DNA from: Anaerolineales bacterium
GTDB lineage: Bacteria > Chloroflexota > Anaerolineae > Anaerolineales > Villigracilaceae
Direction: 5' to 3'
NCBI GenBank assembly: GCA_015489255.1
Contig: WGAD01000316.1
Span: 1 to 15,024 of the forward strand
Length of the DNA: 15,024 nucleotides
The number at the start of each line of letters is the position of its first letter. Position 1 is the stretch's first letter. The translations under genes were made by a program, and so were the position numbers. The notes under the pieces were generated by a model. It searched no databases, had not been told where the DNA came from, and was given only the letters and a program-made list of their open reading frames with translations. This document shows, piece by piece, positions 1 through 7,165 of this stretch.

Positions 1-557
1 GTATATAAGGTGACGGTGGGCGCTGGAACTTCGTAGAGCACGCGCTGGTTGATAGGGATATGCAGCGCATACAAGGCGGCGCCGACGAGCATCAGGCCGA
101 TGCCGATCCAGTCCACTTCGCCCTGGATGCCGGCGGTCATCAGCCCGGTGGCGAGGATTGCCAGCAAGACGCGCAGCAGCGTCAGGCGGGTGGGGGGCTG
201 GGCGTCGAGCGCCAGCCAGAGGGCCACGAAGAGGGGATAGGTGGCATACAGCAACTGCCCCAGGCCCGCGTCCAACCGGCCCAGCGCCAGGTAATAGGCA
301 ATAGAACCCAGCCCATTGATGCTGCCAGCGAGCAGGCAGCCCATCAGCCCGACCGGGTAGATGTACAGAAATTGACGTTGGGTGAACAGCATGATGATGA
401 ACAGCAGCAAGACGGCCATCAAGGTGCGCAGTGCAACCACAGCCATCGGCGAAAAACCGAACAAAATGGCCTGCTTGCCGAAGACTGGCGCAAACCCCAG
501 GAAAAGGGCGGAAAGCAGCGCTGCCGAAATGCCGCTGCGTTGACCTTTTTTGCCCAT
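1..557 (-). CDS. EamA/DMT-family membrane transporter (partial, C-terminus beyond left edge)
   Basis: Probable integral inner-membrane metabolite exporter of the drug/metabolite transporter superfamily (EamA fold). The ATG at 557-555 opens a frame that runs without a stop to the window edge, giving the first 185 residues. It is very hydrophobic, with about six predicted membrane helices (roughly residues 10-28, 36-57, 66-88, 96-115, 125-143, 150-168). Typical EamA features are the GFAPVFGKQA segment in helix 1, ALRTLMAVLLL in helix 2 and QLLYATYPLFVALW in helix 4. The first EamA repeat is complete and the second is just beginning; full-length members have about ten helices. It starts 6 bp after the stop of the threonine-synthase/receiver fusion, with only a weak AGGG ribosome site, so it is probably translationally coupled. 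The family includes the threonine/homoserine exporter RhtA, which would fit the neighbour, but substrate cannot be read from the sequence. The family call is firm; the substrate is unknown. Confidence 0.85.
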   Translation of the reverse strand, partial: MGKKGQRSGISAALLSALFLGFAPVFGKQAILFGFSPMAVVALRTLMAVLLLFIIMLFTQRQFLYIYPVGLMGCLLAGSINGLGSIAYYLALGRLDAGLGQLLYATYPLFVALWLALDAQPPTRLTLLRVLLAILATGLMTAGIQGEVDWIGIGLMLVGAALYALHIPINQRVLYEVPAPTVTLY

Positions 558-563
558 CGTGCC

Positions 564-2291
564 CTAATCCAGGATCGAACGCACTTCGTTCAAAAAGTCA
601 TCGCTCATGAAATTACCCTTTTGCATCAAGGCCTGGATGCGGCCTTGCAGGCGCGCTTTTTCTCTGGGGGTGAGGATTTTAGCCGTGGAGACGATGACGG
701 GGATTTGCGCTGTTTGTGGGTCTTCTTTCAGTTTTTCCAGTACGGTGAAGCCGTCCATTTCCGGCATCATCAGGTCGAGCACAACGAGGTCGGGCTTGCT
801 GGTGCGGATGAGTTCCAGAGCGTCGCGGCCATTGTCCGCTTCCAGGATTTCGAAGTCGCCCTGGGATTGCAAGATGCGGCGGACCAGGCGGCGGGCCTCG
901 GCGGTATCATCGACGATGGCGATGCGCGGGAAGCGCTCCGGCGCCACCTGATCGAGGGCGGCCAGCAGGCCGTCCTCGGTGGCCCCTTTGTCCTTGTCGC
1001 TTTGTGGTTGCGTTTCGGGTTGTTTGAGCAGCCCTGTCTTGGATGGGATGATGACGTTGCGGGCCCAGCCTTCGCCGAGGACGATCGGTTCGGTGGGCAT
1101 GGTGTGCCCGGTGCAATTGACGACAACCACGTCGCCGGGCTTGATGATGCCAGCGCGGATCAATTTGAACAAACCAGCGAAAGCAACCCCGGCGGCCGGT
1201 TCCATGGAGATGCCTTCCATTTTTGCCAGGACGTGCATGGCACGAAAGGCCTCGTCGTCGCTGACGGCTTCGAACGTGCCGCCGACGCGCTTGGCCCAGT
1301 GGTAAAGCATGGTGTACGTCCGCCCTGGGGAGCCGGTTGCCAGGGTTTCGATGTAGGTATTGGGCGATTCAACCGGCGTGGCCTCGGGCTGATCGGCCTT
1401 CCAGGCCGTGACCATCGGCTGGCAGCCGGCGGCCTGGATGGCCGCAAAAGCCGGGATGTGGTCAATCAGGCCCATGCGTTGCAGTTCGGCAAAGCCCTTC
1501 ATAACGCCAAGCGGCCCCATGCCGCCGCTGACGGCCTGGATGTACCAGTCGGGCGTGCGCCATAGAGGTTTGCCCGTTTCGGGGTGTGTTTTGGGGCCGA
1601 GCTGGCGGGTCAATTGTTCTGCGATTTCGAAGGCAATGGTTTTCATGGCCTCGATGGCTGTGATGGTGCGCGATCCCATGTCCTGGTATAACCCGCGTTG
1701 GGCGGCAAATTCAGCGGCGATCTTCTTGGTTTGGTCGTAGGAGCCAGTGACTTTGATGACCTGGCTGCCGTAGAGGGCGATCTCGCGCATTTTGACGGCT
1801 GGCACCAGGCTGGTGACAAAGCCCCAAAGTTTGATGCCGGCGCGGGCAGCGTAAGCCGAGTAGGCGATGGCGACGTTGCCGGTGGAGGCAGCCACGATTT
1901 CGGTGATGCCGGCGTCTTTGATGGCGGCGATGGTGACGGAAGCTTGCCGATCTTTGAAGGAGCGGGTTGGCCCCTGGCGTTCGTCTTTGATGTAAATCCC
2001 CTGCACGCCGAGCATCATGCCCAGGTTTACGGCGTGGATCAGCGGCGTGCCTCCCTCGCCCAGGGTGATGTAAGGGGAAGGCGTTTGCGAGGGCAGGAGT
2101 TCTTTGTACCGCCACAGGTTGAAGGGGCGGTTGGGCAGATCCAGCCGCCATTTTTCGGCTACATGGGGGTAGTTATACACGGCTTCACGCCACATGCTGC
2201 CGCAGGCGGGGCATTGAATCTCAATAGGGCGGTAATCGGTCAGGTGCCCGCAATCCAGGCAGCGGATTTGCAGGTGTTGAAAATTATCCAT
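564..2291 (-). CDS. Threonine synthase-like PLP enzyme fused to a C-terminal response-regulator receiver domain
   Basis: A 575-residue two-part protein. Residues 1-35 form a zinc-ribbon-like start with C11-x2-C14 and C27-x2-C30. Residues about 70-415 are a fold-type II PLP enzyme closest to threonine synthase (O-phosphohomoserine to threonine): SFKDRQ with the putative Schiff-base Lys113, the cofactor-contacting ASTGN at 135-139, SGGMGP at 255-260 as the likely phosphate loop, and the NCTGH motif at 392-396. A polar linker (about 424-453) leads to a complete receiver domain (455-575): acidic pair D461/D462, phospho-acceptor D506 in VLDLMMPEMDG, T536 and K558. There is no effector after it. 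The start overlaps the hybrid-kinase stop by 8 nt (ATGGATAA) and has only a weak ribosome site, implying coupling. A receiver on a biosynthetic enzyme is unusual and suggests phosphorylation control or recruitment to the kinase. Cysteate synthase or a related PLP lyase cannot be excluded as the exact activity. All key residues of both halves are present. Confidence 0.9.
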   Translation of the reverse strand: MDNFQHLQIRCLDCGHLTDYRPIEIQCPACGSMWREAVYNYPHVAEKWRLDLPNRPFNLWRYKELLPSQTPSPYITLGEGGTPLIHAVNLGMMLGVQGIYIKDERQGPTRSFKDRQASVTIAAIKDAGITEIVAASTGNVAIAYSAYAARAGIKLWGFVTSLVPAVKMREIALYGSQVIKVTGSYDQTKKIAAEFAAQRGLYQDMGSRTITAIEAMKTIAFEIAEQLTRQLGPKTHPETGKPLWRTPDWYIQAVSGGMGPLGVMKGFAELQRMGLIDHIPAFAAIQAAGCQPMVTAWKADQPEATPVESPNTYIETLATGSPGRTYTMLYHWAKRVGGTFEAVSDDEAFRAMHVLAKMEGISMEPAAGVAFAGLFKLIRAGIIKPGDVVVVNCTGHTMPTEPIVLGEGWARNVIIPSKTGLLKQPETQPQSDKDKGATEDGLLAALDQVAPERFPRIAIVDDTAEARRLVRRILQSQGDFEILEADNGRDALELIRTSKPDLVVLDLMMPEMDGFTVLEKLKEDPQTAQIPVIVSTAKILTPREKARLQGRIQALMQKGNFMSDDFLNEVRSILD

Positions 2292-5200
2292 TCGCTACTC
2301 GTTTCAGTTCCTTTTGCAGGTGTTGCAGGATGTCTTCGCGGGTCAGGTTGGTTTTGCGCAGGAGTTGCAAGCCAAATTCTTCCAGTTTTTGTTGTTGTGT
2401 GGGGGTCAGGTCGCCGCCGGTGAGGATGAGCACCGGAATTTGCTGCCAGGCAGGCTGTTCTTGCAGGGCCTCGAGCACGGCAAAGCCGTCCATCTCTGGC
2501 ATGAAGAGGTCGAGGATGATGGCGTCCGGCGGGGCAGCTTCTATGGATTTCAAACCGACGCGTCCGTTTTCGGCCAGGGTGGTTTTAAAACGTCCGTTTT
2601 CGGTGAGCAATTTGTCTACCAGGCGCAAATCGTCCGGGTTGTCGTCGATGACCAGGATGTGCCGGATTTCGCGCTCTTGCTGGTGGATCAGGCGTTCCAG
2701 CGCCTGCAACAAATCATCGGGCAAAATAGGCTTCACCAGGTAATCGGCTGCGCCCAGCTTGAAGCCGCGTTCACTATCTTCGACGATGCTGCACACCAGG
2801 ATGGGGATCTCCTGGGTGGCGGGGTCTGACTTGAGGGCCTGGAGAACGTCCCACCCGCTGCGTCCGGGCATCATGATATCGAGGGTGATGGCCTGGGGTT
2901 GGAGTTCGCGCGCTTTTTCCACGGCTTGTGTGGGGTCCGTCAGCGGGACGATGCGCCAGCCTTCGCCGCGGAGATAGCGTTGGTAGAGGCTGATCACGTT
3001 CGGATCGTCGTCGATGGCGAGCAGCAGACGTCCCGTGCCCTCCGCGGGATCGGCGCCGCCAGCGGGCGGCTGCGGCTGTTCCCAGGTCGGCAGGCTGAAG
3101 AAGAAAGTGCTGCCGTGCCCCACTTTGCTGTGCAGGCCGATTTCTCCTTCGTGCATGTGCACCAACGCCTGCGAAATGGAGAGACCCAAGCCCGAGCCGC
3201 CGACTTTGCGCGTCAGGGAAGCATCTACCTGGGAGAAGGGCTGGAAGAGCTTCTTTTGATCCTCTTCCGAGATGCCCGGCCCGGTATCGGTTACGGTGAC
3301 GCGCACCATGCGGCGCCCGTTTTCATCGAAGACGGTTTCTGCCGCTACGGTGATGCTGCCTTCGTCGGTGAATTTGGCGGCGTTGGAAACCAGGTTGAGC
3401 AAAACCTGGCGAATGCGCATCTGATCGGCGCGGACGGTGGGAAGGTCTTCCGGGATGCGCTGCACCAGCTGGACGGGTTTGTCTTTGACCAGGCCGCGGG
3501 CGGTGGACATGACGCTTTCGACGAGCGCTTTGATGTCCACTTCCTCGAAGTTGAGTTCCATCTTGCCGGCTTCGATGCGCGAGAGGTCCAGGATGTCGTT
3601 GATCAGGCCCAGGAGGTGTTGCCCGGAGTTGTAGATGGAGGTCAGGTCTTGTGTTTGCAGATCGGTGAGCGGGCCGTCGATGCCCTTGAGGATGACCCGC
3701 GAAAAGCCGATGATGGAGTTGAGCGGCGTGCGCAGTTCGTGGCTCATGTTGGCCAGGAACTGGCTCTTGAGGCGATCGACCTCGCGCATTTCACGAACGG
3801 CTTGCTGTGCCAGTTCGTAAGAGCGGGCGTTGTCGATGGCGATGGCGATCTGGTCGGCAAGAATTTGCAGCACGGCGATATCGTCTTCGTGGAAGGCGTT
3901 GGCTTGCTCCGCTTGCAAAACCAGCGCACCGATGATGCGCTCACCGATTTTGAGGGGCAACCCGGCGGCGGATTTGGGTTCTCCCTGGCTTTTCTGGCGC
4001 TTGAAGCGGGCCAGTTCGTCTGCGGTGTTGGCAATGATGGTTTGCCCTTTGCTGGTGACCTGGCCGACCAGGGTCTGGCTGCCGACGGGCAGGCTGAAGC
4101 CCTCGGCCTTCAGTTTTTGTCCTTTGCCATCGGTGGCTTCGCGTAAGATGGCGTCCAGGCCGCTTTCGTTCAGGGTGAAGATCATGGCATGGTCGTAATT
4201 GAACCGTTCTCGCAGCAGGTTGACGGTGCGGCGGAAGAGGGTGTTGAGGTCCAGGGTGGATGTGATCAAGCGGCCAACTTCGGCGGCGGTGGCCAGGTAT
4301 TCGTTGCGGCGGCGCAGGTTTTCTTCGGCGCGTTTGCGGTCGGTGATGTCGCGGGCGATCCAGAAGAGTTCTTCTTCGTTCAGTTTGCTGATGGAGGCGT
4401 CGAACCAGACGATGCGATCGCCGATGGGTAGGGGGTATTCAATGCGTTGGTTTTCGCCGGTTGCGAAGGCGGCTTCTACCGTGCTTTGGAAGAGCGAGCG
4501 CAACGGCTCATCGAAGATATCGACCATGCGCTGCCCGATCAGCTCCTCCGGAGGGCGATACAGGCCGCCCGGGTTGGTGGGGGCGATGCGTAAATAGGTG
4601 GTATCCCGTCCGACCACCAGGATGACGTCATCCATGGAGGCAAAGAGGGTGCGCAATTCGGCTTCGGAACGGGCCAGGGCTTCGGCGGCTTGAAAACGTT
4701 CCAGCGCGGAGGCCGCCTGAGTGGCCAGCAGGCGGAAGATGTCTTCGTGGCGCGGGGTGATGCGGATTTCCGGATCGTAACTTTGGATGGCCATGGCGCC
4801 AATGACGGCGTCTTTGGTTCTCAGCGGGACGCCGAGCCAGTCCACAGCCTGTACGCCGCGGATATCAACCCCTTGCTCGCGGAGCCGGTCGAACTCCGCT
4901 TCGCGCACCAGCAATGAACGGCCCTCACGGATGATGAGGCTGGTCAGCCCGTTGCCGAGCGGTAGTTCTTGCGGCTTTTCGGGTTCTTTTTCGTCCACGA
5001 AGTAGGGGAAGCGCAGGATATCGTTTTCCCGGTCGTAGAGGGCGACGTAGAAGTTCTTGGCAGGCAGCACTTCCTGGACGCTATAGTGGATCTTTTGCAG
5101 TAGATCGTCCAGGGAGTCGGTCGTTAGGGCGGCATCGGTGATCTGGTAAATGGCGTTTTGCAGGCGTTCGGCGGTTTTGCGTTCTGTGATGTCGGTATAT

Positions 5201-6405
5201 ACGCCGCGGTAACCGAGCAAGTGATTGTGTTCGTCCAGGATGGGCACGGCGTCCGCTTCGAGGACGACGATTTCGCCGTCTTTCCGCAGGTGGCGCATTT
5301 CCATTTGAACGATGCGCGCGCGGCTGCGGATGAACTGCCCCATGGTTTCCTGGATTTGGTTTTTGTCTTCCTCGGGCATGAAGTCGCCGGGCCGTTTGCC
5401 AATGATTTCTTCCGGGGTGTACCCGAGCACGTCGCGCACACGGTCGGAGCAGTAGGTGTAATTGCCCTGGGCGTCCATTTCCCACACCCAGTCGGCAGAA
5501 GCCAGGGCCACGTCGCGGAAGCGGGCTTCCGATTCGCGGATGTTGCGCAACAGGCGGGCGTTTTCAATGGCGCCGGCGATCTGGATGAAGATCGTCTCCA
5601 GGAGTTTGACTTCATAGGCATCCAGCACCCGCTGCGGATCGATCAGGTGCAGGCTGGTGAGGGCGATGACTTCATCGCGGCTGACGATAGGCATCAAAAC
5701 CAGGGTGTGTGTGCCGACAGCAGTAGCGATTTCCTGGATCAATGACGGCAGATCCCGCTCGGGGACGTTGGGCAGCACGGTGGTCTTGCGCGTGCGCCGA
5801 ATTTGCTGAATGAGCGGCAGGTGAACGTCCAGGTGGCGCCCGTAGGCGGCAAGCCCTTCGATCTCCGGGTATAGGCTGATGACGACGTAAGAGCGCTGGT
5901 TGGAATCGAGCAGGGCGAACCCGACCTGGGCGAAGTTGAATGCTTCGCTGATTTCGCGGCCAATGCGGGAAAGGGTGGCTTGGATGTCGCTGTAATCGCT
6001 GGCGATGCGGCTGATGCGGTTGATTAACTCCAGCTCTTCTGCACGGCGACGAGTTTCTTGCAGCAGGCGGGCGTTTTGCAAGGCCAGGGAGAGTTGGTCC
6101 GCCACTTGTTCGATCAGCAGGCGCTCGTCTTCGTCCCAGGAAGCGTGGTCTTCAATGACTTGCAGCTCGCCCCATTCATCTTGCCCCAGGCGAATGGGGG
6201 CGGCGATGATGGCTTGATTCCCTTGCTGGCGGACAGCCGCCTGACGAAGGGGAATGGTATCTGGCGAGATAGCGGCCCGGGTTGCCGCCGGCGACGAGGC
6301 CGCGGCGGTTTGTTCGCCATCTCCCCGGACCGGTTGCCGCTGGTTTTCTATCTCGCGGAAGAGGTCTTCAATGTTTTTATTAATGTCTTTCTTTTTCCTG
6401 GGCAT
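2284..6405 (-). CDS. Soluble multi-GAF/PAS hybrid sensor histidine kinase with two C-terminal receiver domains
   Basis: A 1373-residue cytoplasmic hybrid kinase with no signal peptide or membrane helix. Domains in order: basic and low-complexity head (1-62); the second half of a GAF domain (65-118); GAF (about 125-288); PAS/PAC (290-410); GAF (412-572); PAS/PAC (575-695); GAF (700-865); HisKA (878-945) with the phospho-acceptor H889 in SHELRTPLNSIIGF; HATPase (about 990-1105) with N-box N1004/N1008, DTGPGI at 1040-1045 and GGSGLGL at 1069-1075; REC1 (1127-1240; D1132-D1134, D1176, S1206, K1225); REC2 (1249-1367; D1254/D1255, D1299, T1329, K1351). All catalytic motifs look intact. No output domain follows, so phosphotransfer to another protein is expected; the nearest candidate is the receiver fused to the next gene. 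The start is supported by GAGGAG at 6421-6416, inside the end of parA (26-nt overlap). Ligands of the GAF and PAS domains are unknown. Confidence 0.96.
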   Translation of the reverse strand: MPRKKKDINKNIEDLFREIENQRQPVRGDGEQTAAASSPAATRAAISPDTIPLRQAAVRQQGNQAIIAAPIRLGQDEWGELQVIEDHASWDEDERLLIEQVADQLSLALQNARLLQETRRRAEELELINRISRIASDYSDIQATLSRIGREISEAFNFAQVGFALLDSNQRSYVVISLYPEIEGLAAYGRHLDVHLPLIQQIRRTRKTTVLPNVPERDLPSLIQEIATAVGTHTLVLMPIVSRDEVIALTSLHLIDPQRVLDAYEVKLLETIFIQIAGAIENARLLRNIRESEARFRDVALASADWVWEMDAQGNYTYCSDRVRDVLGYTPEEIIGKRPGDFMPEEDKNQIQETMGQFIRSRARIVQMEMRHLRKDGEIVVLEADAVPILDEHNHLLGYRGVYTDITERKTAERLQNAIYQITDAALTTDSLDDLLQKIHYSVQEVLPAKNFYVALYDRENDILRFPYFVDEKEPEKPQELPLGNGLTSLIIREGRSLLVREAEFDRLREQGVDIRGVQAVDWLGVPLRTKDAVIGAMAIQSYDPEIRITPRHEDIFRLLATQAASALERFQAAEALARSEAELRTLFASMDDVILVVGRDTTYLRIAPTNPGGLYRPPEELIGQRMVDIFDEPLRSLFQSTVEAAFATGENQRIEYPLPIGDRIVWFDASISKLNEEELFWIARDITDRKRAEENLRRRNEYLATAAEVGRLITSTLDLNTLFRRTVNLLRERFNYDHAMIFTLNESGLDAILREATDGKGQKLKAEGFSLPVGSQTLVGQVTSKGQTIIANTADELARFKRQKSQGEPKSAAGLPLKIGERIIGALVLQAEQANAFHEDDIAVLQILADQIAIAIDNARSYELAQQAVREMREVDRLKSQFLANMSHELRTPLNSIIGFSRVILKGIDGPLTDLQTQDLTSIYNSGQHLLGLINDILDLSRIEAGKMELNFEEVDIKALVESVMSTARGLVKDKPVQLVQRIPEDLPTVRADQMRIRQVLLNLVSNAAKFTDEGSITVAAETVFDENGRRMVRVTVTDTGPGISEEDQKKLFQPFSQVDASLTRKVGGSGLGLSISQALVHMHEGEIGLHSKVGHGSTFFFSLPTWEQPQPPAGGADPAEGTGRLLLAIDDDPNVISLYQRYLRGEGWRIVPLTDPTQAVEKARELQPQAITLDIMMPGRSGWDVLQALKSDPATQEIPILVCSIVEDSERGFKLGAADYLVKPILPDDLLQALERLIHQQEREIRHILVIDDNPDDLRLVDKLLTENGRFKTTLAENGRVGLKSIEAAPPDAIILDLFMPEMDGFAVLEALQEQPAWQQIPVLILTGGDLTPTQQQKLEEFGLQLLRKTNLTREDILQHLQKELKRVANG

Positions 6406-7159
6406 AACGGATCAACTCCTCGGCTAGGGCGCGGTATTGCTGCGCGCCGCGGCTTTTGGGGGTGTAATGCGTGATGGGAACGCCACTGATGGGGCTTTCG
6501 CGCAGTTTGGTATCGACCTCGATGACCGTTGAAAACAGGCCGTCTTTGAACGTGTTTTTCAGCTGTTTGTAAATGTCTCGGTGTGCGCGGTTGCGCCGGT
6601 CGAACATGGTGACCAGGATGCGGTAAGACAGGTAAGGGTTGCCTTCCCGACGCACGGTTTGGATCATTTGCATCATGTTGCGCAGAGCATAGGCGGAGAA
6701 AAATTCTGCCTGGGTTGGGATGAGCAGGAGATGGGCGGCGGTGAGGGCGTTGCGCGTGACCGCGCCCAGGGCTGGCGGGCAATCCAGGATGATGAATTCA
6801 TAAGGCAAGGGCAAGGCCTCGGCGATGGCGTTTTTCAACCGATCGGCGTAGTTGATGTAAACGGGCAGCAGTTGTTCGACCAGTTCGATCTTCGTGTTGG
6901 AGGGGACGATGTCCAAGCCGGAGATCGGCGAAGACTGGATACAATCTTGCAGGGCAACTGAGGCCAGCAAAACATCATTGGAACCCAGGCTGACGCGGGC
7001 CGGCGGAATGCCCAGCGCTAGGGTGAGGTTGGCCTGGGCGTCGAGGTCGATCATCAGCACCTTTTTCCCCAAACGGGCCAGAGCGCCTCCCAGGGAAAGC
7101 GCTGTGGTCGTCTTGGCGACGCCGCCTTTTTCGTTGGAGATGGCAACTACATACGTCAT
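6380..7159 (-). CDS. ParA/Soj-family deviant Walker ATPase
   Basis: A 259-residue cytoplasmic ATPase of the ParA/MinD superfamily. It starts with MTYVVAISNEKGGVAKTT, giving the deviant Walker A loop with signature Lys11 and Lys16. The A-prime strand VLMIDLDAQ holds D38 and D40, and Walker B is FIILDCPP with D126. A Soj-like IPTQAEFFSAYAL segment (147-159) and TKLRESP (217-223) follow. Length is typical of chromosomal Soj/ParA proteins without an N-terminal DNA-binding extension. Such ATPases form ATP dimers that bind nucleoid DNA and position cargo such as partition complexes, chemoreceptor arrays and carboxysomes. No ParB-like gene or parS-like array is visible here. The gene lies 6 bp after the last membrane sensor and overlaps the hybrid kinase by 26 nt, so its cargo is more likely the signalling assembly than a chromosome or plasmid; that is inference. 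The C-terminal MinD amphipathic membrane helix is not obvious. Confidence 0.94.
   Translation of the reverse strand: MTYVVAISNEKGGVAKTTTALSLGGALARLGKKVLMIDLDAQANLTLALGIPPARVSLGSNDVLLASVALQDCIQSSPISGLDIVPSNTKIELVEQLLPVYINYADRLKNAIAEALPLPYEFIILDCPPALGAVTRNALTAAHLLLIPTQAEFFSAYALRNMMQMIQTVRREGNPYLSYRILVTMFDRRNRAHRDIYKQLKNTFKDGLFSTVIEVDTKLRESPISGVPITHYTPKSRGAQQYRALAEELIRYAQEKERH
6416..6421 (-). promoter_or_regulatory. Ribosome binding site for the hybrid kinase, inside parA
   Basis: On the minus strand GAGGAG lies 10 nt before the kinase ATG (6405-6403). It sits within the last codons of the ParA-like gene. It fixes the kinase start and shows that the 26-nt overlap between the two genes is real and carries its own initiation signal. 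Confidence 0.7.
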
Positions 7160-7165
7160 GGCTGC

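Noticed and set aside
960..1050. The enzyme-receiver fusion as a frameshift or assembly artefact
   Set aside because: The frame is continuous through a plausible polar linker, both halves are complete, and no leftover start codon with a ribosome site is seen before the receiver. Read-level confirmation would still be useful.
60..1565. A 501-codon plus-strand open frame opposite the threonine-synthase fusion
   Set aside because: It is antisense to two well-supported genes. Its translation is rich in Gln, His, Asp and Gly with no recognisable domain, as expected for the reverse frame of GC-rich coding DNA.
2899..4146. A 415-codon plus-strand open frame opposite the kinase catalytic core
   Set aside because: It lies fully within conserved HisKA, HATPase and GAF coding sequence on the other strand and shows no domain or ribosome site of its own.
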